From NCBI RefSeq assembly GCF_900110065.1, contig NZ_FOCI01000013.1, positions 45,072 through 109,071 of the forward strand: a stretch of 64,000 nt of DNA, read 5' to 3'. Source of the DNA: Loktanella fryxellensis. Its GTDB lineage: Bacteria; Pseudomonadota; Alphaproteobacteria; Rhodobacterales; Rhodobacteraceae. Below the pieces are notes generated by a model, which worked only from the letters and a program-made list of their open reading frames with translations, was not told where the DNA came from and searched no databases. Shown one piece after another: positions 37,842 to 47,281 of the stretch. How positions within the stretch are numbered: the first letter of the stretch is position 1; each line of letters starts with the position of its first letter. The position numbers and the translations under genes were made by a program.

Positions 37842-38825
37842 TCAGTCGAAGGTGCCGGTGACCCGGCCCAGCAGCATGAACGCCCGGGCGGTGCGCGTAT
37901 CGGTCAGGGCGGCGATCTCCTCGTCGGTCGCCTCCGGCTCGAACGTCACCAGCGTCTTGTCGAAGAGCCGCAGGAAATGATGCGCCGCATCGCGAAAGAT
38001 AGTGTCTTCGCGCATCCGGCCAGCCGACAGGGCCAGAGAGCTGCGGTCACGGATGCCACCCAACCCCGCAAGGGCGCGGCCCCGTTCGCCACCGGCAAAG
38101 CGCCGCCACACCTCTGGCCGGGCGCGGTCGGGGATCAGATCGTCCATATAGATGCCGTCCTGGCTGAGCAGGGTCAGCACGTCCTGCGCGGCCTGCACCA
38201 GCTGGCGGGCGGTGCGATCCTTGAGCGCGCGGCGCAGGGCGTCGAACCCCGCGACGTCCTTTTCGGTATCGGGAAAGTTCAGCGCCCGGATGAAATCGCC
38301 ACGCGACAAGGGCGGTGCCGTGTCGTCGTCCTGCGTGCCCAGCGCAAGGGTCTGCTGGTCGTCCTGTGGGGTCATGGCGGCGGATGCGATGCCGACCTTG
38401 GACTTGGCCGCGCCGGCGCGGGTGGTGGCGAACGTCGCGAGCGTCTTCTCCGTCTGCCGGGCGGTGTGCGCGATCTCGTTCAGCTTCGCCTCGACGGTGG
38501 GGGCGTTCGCCCGCGCCTTGCGCTCGGCCGTCAAGGTGGTGCGCAGCGCGTCGATGGTGGCCAGCAGGTGATGCTGGTCGGCAGCCACGGCATCGCGGGT
38601 GCGCGTCAGGGCCGCAGCCATCCAGATCAGGCCGAGCGGCACGATCAGCGCCATGCCCAGCACCAGCCATTGCAACCCGCCAAAGCCGTCGGGTGCGGCA
38701 GGCAACAGCAGCATCAGCAGAACCACGATCACGACCCATGCCGCCGCGACCCCGAGTGCGGTCAGGTCGCTGCCGGTCAGGCCGGACCCGCTGGCCGAGC
38801 CGGGTTTGCGCGGATCGGGGGCCAT
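37842..38825 (-). CDS. Membrane protein of unknown function with coiled-coil region
   Basis: A 327-residue protein that I cannot assign. Two membrane helices lie near the N-terminus (about 22-42 and 50-72). They are followed by a heptad-like helical region (LLATIDALRTTLTAERKARANAPTVEAKLNEI…) and a C-terminal domain of about 150 residues rich in Asp/Arg (PLSRGDFIRALNFPDTEKDVAGFDALRRAL…). It sits between greA and the AEC transporter. Confidence 0.75.
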   Translation of the reverse strand: MAPDPRKPGSASGSGLTGSDLTALGVAAAWVVIVVLLMLLLPAAPDGFGGLQWLVLGMALIVPLGLIWMAAALTRTRDAVAADQHHLLATIDALRTTLTAERKARANAPTVEAKLNEIAHTARQTEKTLATFATTRAGAAKSKVGIASAAMTPQDDQQTLALGTQDDDTAPPLSRGDFIRALNFPDTEKDVAGFDALRRALKDRTARQLVQAAQDVLTLLSQDGIYMDDLIPDRARPEVWRRFAGGERGRALAGLGGIRDRSSLALSAGRMREDTIFRDAAHHFLRLFDKTLVTFEPEATDEEIAALTDTRTARAFMLLGRVTGTFD

Positions 38826-38836
38826 GCCCGGACGCC

Positions 38837-39307
38837 TTACTTGAATTCGATGCGGGCGATCTCGTAGGCCTTGTCGCCGCCGGGTGTGCGGACCTCGACG
38901 CTGTCGCCGGCGTCCTTGCCGATCAGCGCACGCGCCAGAGGCGATTTCATGTTCAGACGGCCCTGCTCGATGTCGGCCTCATATTCGCCGACGATCTGAA
39001 AGGTCTTCTCCTCGTCCGTGTCCTCGTCGATCAGGTACACGGTCGCGCCGAACTTGACGTTGCCGGACATCCGGGCGGGATTGATGACCTCGGCCAGCGA
39101 GATGACGCCTTCCAGCTCCTTCACGCGGCCCTCAATGAAGGACTGCTTTTCCTTGGCAGAGTGGTATTCGGCATTCTCGGACAGATCGCCATGCTCGCGC
39201 GCCTCGGAGATGGCGCGGATGATCGCCGGGCGCTCGACGGATTTCAGATGCTTCAGCTCGGCGTCGAGCTTGGAGAAACCGGCGGCGGTCAACGGGATCT
39301 TTTCCAT
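38837..39307 (-). CDS. greA: Transcription elongation factor GreA
   Basis: A 156-residue GreA that rescues backtracked RNA polymerase by stimulating transcript cleavage. The N-terminal coiled coil has [18 protein letters not shown] and [21 protein letters not shown], where the acidic tip motif DLSENAEY is intact. The C-terminal FKBP-like domain ends [21 protein letters not shown] 39307 gives the usual start. Longer upstream reading is not family-like. Confidence 0.96.
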   Translation of the reverse strand: MEKIPLTAAGFSKLDAELKHLKSVERPAIIRAISEAREHGDLSENAEYHSAKEKQSFIEGRVKELEGVISLAEVINPARMSGNVKFGATVYLIDEDTDEEKTFQIVGEYEADIEQGRLNMKSPLARALIGKDAGDSVEVRTPGGDKAYEIARIEFK

Positions 39308-39387
39308 GGCGGGGGCCCTTGTCGTCTGGTTGCAGTGCGCGCGCACGGACCGCGCAAGCGTTCATAGCCTATTGGGCCAGTGCGGCG

Positions 39388-39867
39388 TCAAGCGCAAGTG
39401 GCGGTTGACGCCACCGCCTGCAGCGCATGCAAGGTCGGCGGCAGACAGAGGCGGCGCAGGATGTCCCGTGCAGGCAGGCCGATGGCCGCCGCGACCCCCT
39501 GCGACAGGGCCGGAAACAGCGTCAGCAATTCGCGGCGTGCGGCGGCGTCGATGGACGCCATCGCCTGCGGGCCGGGATAGAAGGATTCGGTCCAGATCCC
39601 GTTCGACAGGACGATCTGGTGACGCTCGAACAGGATGTGCACATAGCTGACGCGCCGCACACCGTGGGCCACACGGACCCCACCGCCGGCCATCCGGGCC
39701 AGATGGGTGGCGCGGAAAAAGCGCTCCTCGCCGTCGTGGCGCAGCAGGATGGCATGTTGCGGCGACACCAGCAGCGATCGCGGATTGCCGAACACCGCCG
39801 GTGCGATGCGGACCGGGGCCAGATGCGGGTGGTCCGCAAGGTCGGCCGCCGACAGGTCGCGCCGCCC
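39388..39867 (-). pseudogene. Second half of Hint domain, cut off by in-frame TGA
   Basis: This segment lies in exactly the same frame as the RTX gene 39868..41514. It continues the Hint (Hedgehog/intein) domain: GRRDLSAADLADHPHLAPVRIAP, then NPRSLLVSPQHAILLR, YVHILFERHQIVLSNG and ESFYPGPQA. Only the TGA at 39868-39870 separates the two parts. It has an ATG at 39795 but no good ribosome-binding site, so independent expression is doubtful. With the TGA read through, the product would be about 708 residues. Confidence 0.75.
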
Positions 39868-41514
39868 TCACCAGACGATTCGCTGAGGGCCGTCGTCGCG
39901 CGTAACCACCAGATCGCCGGGCCGCAACTGGGTCACGGGGCGCTGCCCCTGCGGCGTCAGGATCAGGGTGTCGGGAGTAAAGCACGGGATACCCGCGCGG
40001 AACATCTGCGCAGCAGAGGTCATCTGCGACGGTGCGACACCCAGCAGGACGATGCTTTCGCCTTCGGGAAAGACCAGCCGCGCGCTGCCGCCGCCTGCGT
40101 CCTGCACCACCACGTCATAGGCGGTGACCGGCCTGCCATCGAGGGTGCGCAACGCGCTGACGTCAAGCTGGTCGTTCGTGCGACCGTCGCCGTCCGCATC
40201 GCTCATGTCGAAATCAGTGACCGTATCCGCCCCGCCCGCCCGGTCGAAGCCGAACACGTCATCCCCCGCCCCGCCGGTCAGGGTGTCGCTGCCACTGCCG
40301 CCGACAAGCCTGTCGTTGCCGGCATCGCCCCAAAGCGTATCGGCATCCGCACCACCGAAGAGCGTATCATCCTCGGTCCCGCCCGCCAGCCGGTCCTGCC
40401 CCATGCCCCCCAGCAGCGTGTCGTGACCCGCATCGCCGGACAGGCTGTCGTCGCCCGCGTCGCCGGACAGGGTGTCCCCATCCGCACCACCGAAGAGAAT
40501 GTCGCCCTCGGTCCCGCCGGACATCGTATCGCTGCCGTCGCCGCCGAACAGGGTGTCGTCGCCCCCATCGCCGCCCAGACTGTCGTTGCCGGCCCCACCC
40601 GACAGGCTGTCGTTGCCATCACCACCGTAAAGCGTGTCACTGCCGGCCCCGCCAAAGCCCGTATCGTTCCCGGCGTCGCCATAGACCATGTCGTTGCCGT
40701 CGTCGCCCGACACCGTGTCATTGTCGGACCCGCCATAGATCAGGTCGTTTTCGGTCCCGCCGGACAGCGTATCGGAACCGGTGCCGCCGAACAGCCAATC
40801 CTGCCCCTGATCGCCAAAGAGCGCGTCGTTGCCGTCGTCGCCATGCTGCGTGTCGTCGCCGGTGCCACCATAGACCAGATCGCCACCGCCGCCCGCGACC
40901 ACCGTGTCGTTGCCGCCGTTCGCATAGACCACGTCGGCACCGGTCGTGACCCGATCGTTCTGGCCGTCCGCAAAGCCCACGCCCATGGTCTGGGCGGTCT
41001 CGGCCCCGTCCACCGGCGCCTTGAAGTCGCCGGCAATGCGGTTGGCCGCCATGTCGCCCGCCGCGTCGCCGGTGTTGCTGGCCACGCTGACCAGTTGCAG
41101 CGACCGGATCGGGGCGGCGGTCAGCGCCGCCTGATCGGCGTTCGCGGTGAGTTCCGGCGCAAGATACGTCCTGCCGTTCACGTCCTGGAAGACGACCGCC
41201 GTGATGCTGGCGGTGGTCCCGTCGATGTAGGTGATCGTCGCGTTGTAGATCGCCACCGCGTCGAAGTTCTGCGGCGCGCCGCCATTGATGCGGAAACTGT
41301 CGTAGCCGCCGAAGTTGTCCACATCGTAACTGTTGTTGTCGTCTTCTGTCTGCCGCTCGGCCGTCAGGGTACGCACGTTGTTGAACAATGGCGTGCCGGT
41401 GGTCCCATAGGTGCCAAGGATGCCGCCGGCGTTCTCGGCGGTCTCCTCGTTGTTGGCCTGGCTGTCGATGATCGACAACTGACCCAGGAATATGACCTCG
41501 TAGGAAGTCGGCAT
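39868..41514 (-). CDS. RTX-repeat protein with truncated C-terminal Hint domain
   Basis: A 548-residue calcium-binding-repeat protein. Residues 1-190 form a unique N-terminal domain. Then about 230 residues are nonapeptide repeats of the GGxGxDxLx type (YGGTGDDTQHGDDGNDAL and onward, about 190-425) that form a Ca2+-bound beta-roll. A linker with two-residue-spaced Asp follows. The start of a Hint domain (CFTPDTLILTPQGQRPVTQLRPGDLVVTRDDG) begins near 512. The TGA at 39868 stops it in mid-domain. ATG 41514 has AGGA upstream. Such proteins are usually exported by type I secretion; a PrtD/HlyD pair exists at 6.3-9.3 kb, but the link is inference. Confidence 0.85.
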   Translation of the reverse strand: MPTSYEVIFLGQLSIIDSQANNEETAENAGGILGTYGTTGTPLFNNVRTLTAERQTEDDNNSYDVDNFGGYDSFRINGGAPQNFDAVAIYNATITYIDGTTASITAVVFQDVNGRTYLAPELTANADQAALTAAPIRSLQLVSVASNTGDAAGDMAANRIAGDFKAPVDGAETAQTMGVGFADGQNDRVTTGADVVYANGGNDTVVAGGGGDLVYGGTGDDTQHGDDGNDALFGDQGQDWLFGGTGSDTLSGGTENDLIYGGSDNDTVSGDDGNDMVYGDAGNDTGFGGAGSDTLYGGDGNDSLSGGAGNDSLGGDGGDDTLFGGDGSDTMSGGTEGDILFGGADGDTLSGDAGDDSLSGDAGHDTLLGGMGQDRLAGGTEDDTLFGGADADTLWGDAGNDRLVGGSGSDTLTGGAGDDVFGFDRAGGADTVTDFDMSDADGDGRTNDQLDVSALRTLDGRPVTAYDVVVQDAGGGSARLVFPEGESIVLLGVAPSQMTSAAQMFRAGIPCFTPDTLILTPQGQRPVTQLRPGDLVVTRDDGPQRIVW

Positions 41515-41850
41515 GGCATCCTGTCCCGAACAGGGACACCGAACGTGCCATGCCATCCGGTCTGGACCAGAAGAGACATGCGGCACGTCAGTGCCCGCCC
41601 GCACATCGGCGGGACAGGTGCAGGTTTGGCACAGAACATGAACGATCCGGTCACCTCAGCCCGCCGAAATGCAGCAATGTTTCCTCAACTTGTGCCGGAT
41701 ATGCGAAACCCGCACCCGCAACGGCGGACCGGCGCGGGATGCGCCATGACGGCGCGGCGGGGTGTTTTTACGTGGTGTCGCGGTTGCCGGGCGGTGGCCG
41801 GTCCTGTAACCACGGCCGCAGTATTTTCGCAGGCGTGAGAGGACGATCCG
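41515..41850. promoter_or_regulatory. Divergent intergenic region, RTX gene versus ETF-QO
   Basis: A 336-bp stretch with no convincing gene. It contains the 41522-41538 hairpin next to the RTX start and, near 41833-41850, the GAGAGGACGATCCG leader of the ETF-QO gene. I see no strong -35/-10 pair. Confidence 0.4.
41522..41538 (-). promoter_or_regulatory. Hairpin abutting the RTX gene ribosome-binding site
   Basis: A perfect 6-bp inverted repeat (TGTCCC/GGGACA, 5-nt loop) lies 7 bp before the RTX start. In the mRNA its 3' arm runs into AGGA, the probable Shine-Dalgarno site, so folding could limit ribosome access. Confidence 0.5.
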
Positions 41851-43497
41851 ATGACCCAGACACAGCGCGAAACCATGGACTACGATGTCGTCATCGTGGG
41901 CGCTGGGCCTGCGGGCCTGTCGGCGGCGATCCGGCTGAAACAGCTGGATGCGGGCCTGAGCGTCGTGGTGCTGGAAAAGGGGTCGGAGGTCGGCGCGCAT
42001 ATCCTGTCGGGCGCCGTGCTGGATACGGTGGGCCTCGACCGGCTGCTGCCCGACTGGAAGAACCGCGGCGCACCCATCGACGTGAAGGTGACGGAAGACA
42101 ACTTCTACATCCTGGGCGAGGCGGGCAAGATCCGTGTCCCGAACTGGCCGATGCCGCCGCTGATGAACAACCACGGCAACTACATCGTCAGCATGGGCAA
42201 CGTCTGCCGCTGGATGGCCGAACAGGCGGAAGCGCTGGGTGTGGAGATCTTCCCCGGCATGTCCTGTTCGGAGATCGTCTGGGGCGAGGATGGCCGCGTC
42301 GCGGGTGTCGTCGCCGGTGAATTCGGGCGCAACCCGGACGGCACCGAAGGTCCCGGTTACGAGCCCGGAATGGAACTGCACGGCAAGTATGTCTTCCTCG
42401 GCGAAGGCGTGCACGGCTCGCTGTCCAAGCAGGTCATCGCGAAATACGCGCTCAACGCAAAATCGGGGCCGCAGAAATACGGCCTCGGCATGAAGGAGAT
42501 CTGGGAGATCGACCCCGCCAAGCACAAGCCGGGCACAGTCACCCACACGATGGGCTGGCCGCTGGGCAAGAACGCGGGCGGCGGGTCGTTCATCTATCAC
42601 CTCGACAACAATCAGGTCTATGTCGGGTTCGTCGTGCATCTGAACTACGCGAACCCCTATGTCTTTCCCTACATGGAGTTTCAGCGCTTCAAGCATCACC
42701 CGATGGTGGCCGAACTGCTGGAGGGGGGCAAACGCGTCGCCTATGGCGCGCGCGCGATCAACGAGGGCGGCTATCAGGCGATCCCGCAGACCGCCTTTCC
42801 GGGCGGTGCGCTGCTTGGCTGTTCCGCCGGTCTGGTGAACGTGCCGCGCATCAAGGGCAACCACAACGCCATGCTGTCCGGCATCCATGCCGCCGAGGCG
42901 GCCCACGCCGCGATCGCCGCAGGACGGTCCGGCGACACGCTGAGCGAGTACGACACCGCCTTGCGCAAGGGTCCCGTGGGTAAGGATCTGAAGCCCGTCC
43001 GCAACGTCAAGCCGCTGTGGTCGAAGTATGGCCTGGCCACGTCGCTGGTGATGGGCGGCCTCGACATGTGGACGAATACACTGGGTTTCTCGTTCATCGG
43101 CACCATGTCGCACGGCAAATCCGACGCCGAGGCGACCGAAAAGGCGGCCAAGCACAAGCCCATCGTCTATCCCAAACCGGACGGCAAACTGTCGTTCGAC
43201 CGGCTGACCAACGTGGCGTTCAGTTTCACCAACCACGAGGAAAGCCAGCCATCGCATCTGAAGCTGAAGGACCCGGGCATTCCGGTCGCGGTCAACCTGC
43301 CCGAATATGCAGGACCGTCGCAGCGGTATTGCCCGGCCGGCGTCTATGAATTCGTGGGCACAGGCGACGCCGTGCGGTTCCAGATCAACTTTCAGAACTG
43401 CGTGCACTGCAAGACCTGCGACATCAAGGACCCCAGCCAGAACATCGTCTGGACCGTCCCGCAGGGCGGCGACGGACCGAACTATCCCAACATGTGA
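41851..43497 (+). CDS. Electron-transfer flavoprotein-ubiquinone oxidoreductase
   Basis: A 548-residue ETF-QO that passes electrons from fatty-acid and amino-acid oxidation to ubiquinone at the inner membrane. The FAD motif [19 protein letters not shown] is at the N-terminus. The quinone/membrane-contact region has GGYQAIPQTAFPGGALLG. The C-terminal 4Fe-4S cluster is CPAGVYEF…NCVHCKTCDIKDPSQNI. ATG 41851 has AGAGGA 8 bases upstream. A perfect hairpin follows the stop. Confidence 0.96.
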   Translation: MTQTQRETMDYDVVIVGAGPAGLSAAIRLKQLDAGLSVVVLEKGSEVGAHILSGAVLDTVGLDRLLPDWKNRGAPIDVKVTEDNFYILGEAGKIRVPNWPMPPLMNNHGNYIVSMGNVCRWMAEQAEALGVEIFPGMSCSEIVWGEDGRVAGVVAGEFGRNPDGTEGPGYEPGMELHGKYVFLGEGVHGSLSKQVIAKYALNAKSGPQKYGLGMKEIWEIDPAKHKPGTVTHTMGWPLGKNAGGGSFIYHLDNNQVYVGFVVHLNYANPYVFPYMEFQRFKHHPMVAELLEGGKRVAYGARAINEGGYQAIPQTAFPGGALLGCSAGLVNVPRIKGNHNAMLSGIHAAEAAHAAIAAGRSGDTLSEYDTALRKGPVGKDLKPVRNVKPLWSKYGLATSLVMGGLDMWTNTLGFSFIGTMSHGKSDAEATEKAAKHKPIVYPKPDGKLSFDRLTNVAFSFTNHEESQPSHLKLKDPGIPVAVNLPEYAGPSQRYCPAGVYEFVGTGDAVRFQINFQNCVHCKTCDIKDPSQNIVWTVPQGGDGPNYPNM

Positions 43498-43520
43498 CGT
43501 GTGACCATGATCTCGCGCAG

Positions 43521-43544
43521 GATCGGGCGGAGCACCGCCCGATC
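43521..43544 (+). terminator. Perfect 10-bp hairpin after ETF-QO
   Basis: GATCGGGCGG / CCGCCCGATC with an AGCA loop lies 23 bp after the stop. It lacks a T-tract, so it could be a Rho-assisted terminator or an mRNA 3'-end stabiliser. Confidence 0.55.
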
Positions 43545-43632
43545 AACCCCCTGTGAGGATGCTGCGATTGCACAGGAGCGCCGCCGTCCGTAGGCTGCGG
43601 GCCTGAACATTGTCACAGGCGGCACCCCCTAC

Positions 43633-45345
43633 GTGAAACGACTGATCCCCCTTGGCGCCGCGCTGTGCGTCCTGATGTCCGGCCATATGCTGCACGCGCA
43701 GCCGTCCGACACCAGTGACCCGGGCGCGTACCTTGCTGCCGCGAACGCGGCCCGCACCGGCGATTTCGCCGCCGCCGCCCAGTGGTTTACAGAGGCGCTC
43801 GGCGGCGATCCGGGCAACCCGCAGATGCTGGAAAGCCTTGCGGTGGCTCAGGTCGCCCTTGGTGACTTCGAGGCAGCCGAGGCGACCGCGCAGACCATGC
43901 GGCTGGCGGGATTCGAGAGTCAGGTTGGCAACAAGGTGCTGGCCGCCGTGGCTGCCGCCCGCGACGAGTGGGCCACGATCCAAGCTGACCTTGCCGCGGA
44001 CCATACGGTCAGCCCCCTGTTCGACGGGCTGGTGCTGGCGTGGGCGCTGGTCGGGTCAGGCGACATGACGGCGGCGCTGGCGGCCTTCGACACCGTCACG
44101 GCGACGGACGGGATGGCCGCCTACGGCCAGTTCCACAAGGCGCTGGCGCTGGGGTCCGTGGGCGACCACGACGGGGCGCTGGCGATCCTGTCCGCATCCG
44201 GCAACGGGTCCGCCGGATTCGGCCCGCGCGCGACCATCGCCCATGCGCAGGTGCTGTCGCAACTGGGCCGCAACGCCGATGCGCTGGCCGTGCTCGACGA
44301 TGCCTTCGGTGCAACGCTGGACCCGGCCATCGTGGCCCTGCGCAACCAGTTGGCGGCGGACGGCGCGGTGCCGTTCGACGTGGTGACGGGCGCGCGCGAC
44401 GGGGTGGCCGAGACCGCCTTCATGATCGCCAGCCTGCTCGCGACCGAGGCGGAAGAGGCCTATACCCTGCAATATGCGCGCGTGGCGCAATATCTGACGC
44501 CGGGCAGCGCCGATGCGGCACTGCTGTCGGCAGAACTGCTGCAGAACCTGAACCGCTTCGATCTGGCGGGGGCGGCCTTTGCCAGCGTGGCGCAGGACGA
44601 TCCGAACTTCGTGAATGCGGAACTGGGCCGGGTCGACGCGCTGCGCCGGGCCGGTGACGTGTCGGTCGCGGTAGAGGTCGCGCAGGCCCTCGCCCGCGCG
44701 ACGCCCGATCTACCCTTCGTCCATGCGCGCCTTGGCGACATGCTGAACGATGCCGATGACCGCCCCGGTGCCATTGCCGCCTATTCGCGCGCGCTGGACC
44801 TTTATTCCATGACCGATCCGACGCGCTGGATCGTGCATTACACCCGCGCCATCGCCTATCACGCCAGCGACATGTGGCCAGAGGCGGAGTCCGATTTCCG
44901 TGCTGCCCTCGCCATCGAACCGGATCAGCCGCAAGTGCTGAACTACCTCGGCTATTCGCTGGTCGAACGTGGAGAGAAGCTGGACGAGGCGCTGGACATG
45001 ATCGAACGCGCCGTGGCCGACGCCCCCGACAGCGGCGCCATCGTGGACAGCCTCGGCTGGGTCTATTTCAGGCTCGGCCGCTACGCCGAAGCGGTCGGCC
45101 CCTTGGAACGCGCGGCAGAGCTGGAGGCGGCGGACCCCACGATCAACGACCATCTGGGCGACGCCTACTGGGCGGTGGGCCGCGTGCGCGAGGCGCAGTT
45201 CCAGTGGCAGCGCGCCCTGTCCTTCGAACCGGACGCCGATCTGGCCACGCGGATCAGGGCCAAACTGGAACGGGGTCTGGATGCGGTGCTGGCCGATGAA
45301 GGCCAACCACCGCTGAGCGAGACCGCCGCCGAGGCGGAGCCGTGA
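43633..45345 (+). CDS. Secreted tetratricopeptide-repeat protein
   Basis: A 570-residue periplasmic or outer-membrane TPR protein with a signal peptide (MKRLIPLGAALCVLMSGHMLHAQ, GTG start at 43633). Repeats are clearest in the C-terminal third, for example ALAIEPDQPQVLNYLGYSLVERGEKLDEALDMIERAVADAPDSG and SLGWVYFRLGRYAEAVGPLERAAELE. The partner is unknown; TPR proteins of this form often serve envelope assembly. No clear Shine-Dalgarno. The stop overlaps ispE (GTGA), an arrangement I recall in related genomes. Confidence 0.88.
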   Translation: MKRLIPLGAALCVLMSGHMLHAQPSDTSDPGAYLAAANAARTGDFAAAAQWFTEALGGDPGNPQMLESLAVAQVALGDFEAAEATAQTMRLAGFESQVGNKVLAAVAAARDEWATIQADLAADHTVSPLFDGLVLAWALVGSGDMTAALAAFDTVTATDGMAAYGQFHKALALGSVGDHDGALAILSASGNGSAGFGPRATIAHAQVLSQLGRNADALAVLDDAFGATLDPAIVALRNQLAADGAVPFDVVTGARDGVAETAFMIASLLATEAEEAYTLQYARVAQYLTPGSADAALLSAELLQNLNRFDLAGAAFASVAQDDPNFVNAELGRVDALRRAGDVSVAVEVAQALARATPDLPFVHARLGDMLNDADDRPGAIAAYSRALDLYSMTDPTRWIVHYTRAIAYHASDMWPEAESDFRAALAIEPDQPQVLNYLGYSLVERGEKLDEALDMIERAVADAPDSGAIVDSLGWVYFRLGRYAEAVGPLERAAELEAADPTINDHLGDAYWAVGRVREAQFQWQRALSFEPDADLATRIRAKLERGLDAVLADEGQPPLSETAAEAEP

Positions 45346-46217
45346 GCCGCCTGACGACGACCGCACCCGCCAAGATCAACCTGACGCTGCACGTCACCGG
45401 ACGACGGGACGACGGGTATCACCTGCTTGATTCGCTGGTGGTGTTCGTCGATCAGGGCGACCGGATCACCGTGACACCCAGCCCGGAATTGCGGCTGACG
45501 GTGACCGGCCCGTTCGCCGCCGGCGTGCCGGTGGACGACGGCAACCTCGTGATGCGCGCCGCCCGCGCGCTGGCAAAGGCCCGTGACGTGGACCGGGGTG
45601 CGGCCATCGTGCTGGACAAGCATCTGCCCCATGCCGCCGGCATCGGCGGTGGTTCTGCCGATGCCGCGGCGACGCTGCGGGTGCTGGCGGCGTTCTGGAA
45701 CGTGGCCCCCCTGCCCGGCGATCATCCGGCGGTGCTGGCCCTTGGGGCGGATGTGCCGGCCTGTCTTGCGGCACCCGCACCCCTGCGCATGGGCGGCGTG
45801 GGCGAGCTGCTGCAGCCGGCCCCCGCCCTGCCAGACTGTGCGCTGGTGCTGGTCAACCCGCGCCACGACACGCCGACGCCTGCGGTGTTCAAGGCATTGG
45901 AATGTCGCGACAATCCCGGGATGAAGGCCTTGCCGGACGGGATGGACGTGGACGGCCTGGCCGCGTGGCTGAACCAACAGCGCAACGACCTGCTGGCCCC
46001 GGCGCGCGTCATCGCCCCCCAGATCGACGCGGTGCTGGACCGGTTGCGCAGTCTGCCCGCCGTCAAGGCCGTGGGCCTGTCGGGCTCTGGTGCCACATGT
46101 TGGGGTCTGGTCGCCGACATGGCGTCGGCGCGGCAAGCCGCCCGCGCGGTGCAGATCGGCAGCTCCGGCTGGTGGGTGGCCCCTGCCGGTGTGCTGCGGG
46201 CCGGGGCCGTGCTTTAG
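45342..46217 (+). CDS. ispE: 4-diphosphocytidyl-2-C-methyl-D-erythritol kinase
   Basis: A 291-residue GHMP kinase of the non-mevalonate isoprenoid pathway. Motif I is TAPAKINLTLHVTGRRDDGYHLLDSLVVF (about 6-34). The ATP-binding Gly-rich loop is LPHAAGIGGGSADAAATL (about 91-108). Motif III is GLSGSGATCWGL. GTG 45342 overlaps the TPR stop and has GGCGGA upstream. It converges on the prenyltransferase gene by 4 bp. Confidence 0.95.
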   Translation: MSRLTTTAPAKINLTLHVTGRRDDGYHLLDSLVVFVDQGDRITVTPSPELRLTVTGPFAAGVPVDDGNLVMRAARALAKARDVDRGAAIVLDKHLPHAAGIGGGSADAAATLRVLAAFWNVAPLPGDHPAVLALGADVPACLAAPAPLRMGGVGELLQPAPALPDCALVLVNPRHDTPTPAVFKALECRDNPGMKALPDGMDVDGLAAWLNQQRNDLLAPARVIAPQIDAVLDRLRSLPAVKAVGLSGSGATCWGLVADMASARQAARAVQIGSSGWWVAPAGVLRAGAVL

Positions 46218-47251
46218 ACCAGTCGGGCGACCACGTAATCCGCCAGATCCGCCAGCATGGTGCGGATCGGTGCGTCGGGCAGCGCGTCCAGCGATGCCTT
46301 TGCCTGTGCGGCCCACATCAGCGCATCCGCCCGCGTGCTGTCGAGCGTGCCGTGACGCGCCAGCAGGTCGCGGGCGTGATCGAGATCGGCGGCCTCCTGC
46401 GACCGTTTCTCCAGCGTGCGAACCCAGAACGCGCGCTCGCCTTCGTCGCCAGCGGCGATGGCGCGGATCACCGGGAGGGTCATCTTGCCCTCGCGGAAAT
46501 CGTCGCCGGTGTTCTTGCCGATGCCCGCGTCGCCCTGCCAGTCCAGCAGATCGTCGACGATCTGGAACGCGATGCCCAGCGCATCGCCATAGGCGAACAA
46601 TGCTGCCACCTGATCCTCGGGTGCTGCTGCGATCACACCGCCGACCTGCGTGGCCGCCGAGAACAGCGCCGCCGTCTTGCCGCGCACGACCTTGAGATAG
46701 GTGTCCTCGGTCGTCCTGGTATTCCGCGCGGCGGTCATTTGCAGCACCTCGCCTTCGGCGATGGTGGCGGCGGCGTTGGCAAGGATGTCGAGCACGCGCA
46801 GGTTGCCGGTTTCCACCATCAACTGAAAGCTGCGCGCGAACAGATAATCGCCCACCAGCACCGATGACGTGTTGTCCCACAGCAGGTTGGCCGTAGGCCG
46901 CCCGCGCCGCTTGTCGCTCTCGTCCACCACGTCGTCGTGCAGCAGCGTCGCGGTGTGGATGAACTCCACCGTCGCAGCCAGATGGATGTGATAGGGGCCG
47001 TCGTAACCGCACAGCCGCGCCGCCGCCAGCGTCAGCATCGGGCGCAGACGCTTGCCGCCCGCATTCACCAGATGCGCCGTCACCTCGGGGATGCGGGGCG
47101 CGTGTTCGGACGCCATGCGTGCGGCGATCATCGCATTCACCGCCGCCATGTCATCGGTCAGGGCCGCGGCCAGACGTTCATGGGGCTTTGTCGCGGCGTG
47201 ATCGAGGCTCATGGGGGACATATCCGGGGGCTGATGGGCGTTCATGGACAA
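46214..47251 (-). CDS. ispB: Polyprenyl diphosphate synthase (octa/decaprenyl type)
   Basis: A 345-residue trans-prenyltransferase that makes the side chain of ubiquinone. The first Asp-rich motif is LLHDDVVDESDKRRG (about 103-117). The second is IVDDLLDWQGD. Also seen are GGKRLRPML and the substrate region DDFREGKMTLPVI. The start is uncertain: ATG 47251, 47245, 47221 and 47212 are all in frame, and none has a strong ribosome-binding site. The symbol is by homology class; chain length (C40 or C50) is not decided. Confidence 0.9.
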   Translation of the reverse strand: MSMNAHQPPDMSPMSLDHAATKPHERLAAALTDDMAAVNAMIAARMASEHAPRIPEVTAHLVNAGGKRLRPMLTLAAARLCGYDGPYHIHLAATVEFIHTATLLHDDVVDESDKRRGRPTANLLWDNTSSVLVGDYLFARSFQLMVETGNLRVLDILANAAATIAEGEVLQMTAARNTRTTEDTYLKVVRGKTAALFSAATQVGGVIAAAPEDQVAALFAYGDALGIAFQIVDDLLDWQGDAGIGKNTGDDFREGKMTLPVIRAIAAGDEGERAFWVRTLEKRSQEAADLDHARDLLARHGTLDSTRADALMWAAQAKASLDALPDAPIRTMLADLADYVVARLV

Positions 47252-47281
47252 GGCGGCGCAGGCAGCCTAGGACTGGCATCC

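Noticed and set aside
40250..40950. DNA tandem repeats or CRISPR-like array
   Set aside because: The periodicity is that of RTX nonapeptide codons in a protein-coding gene; there are no identical repeats with unique spacers.
41528..41545. LexA box (GAAC-N7-GAAC) before the RTX gene
   Set aside because: The GAAC copies are 9 bases apart, not 7.
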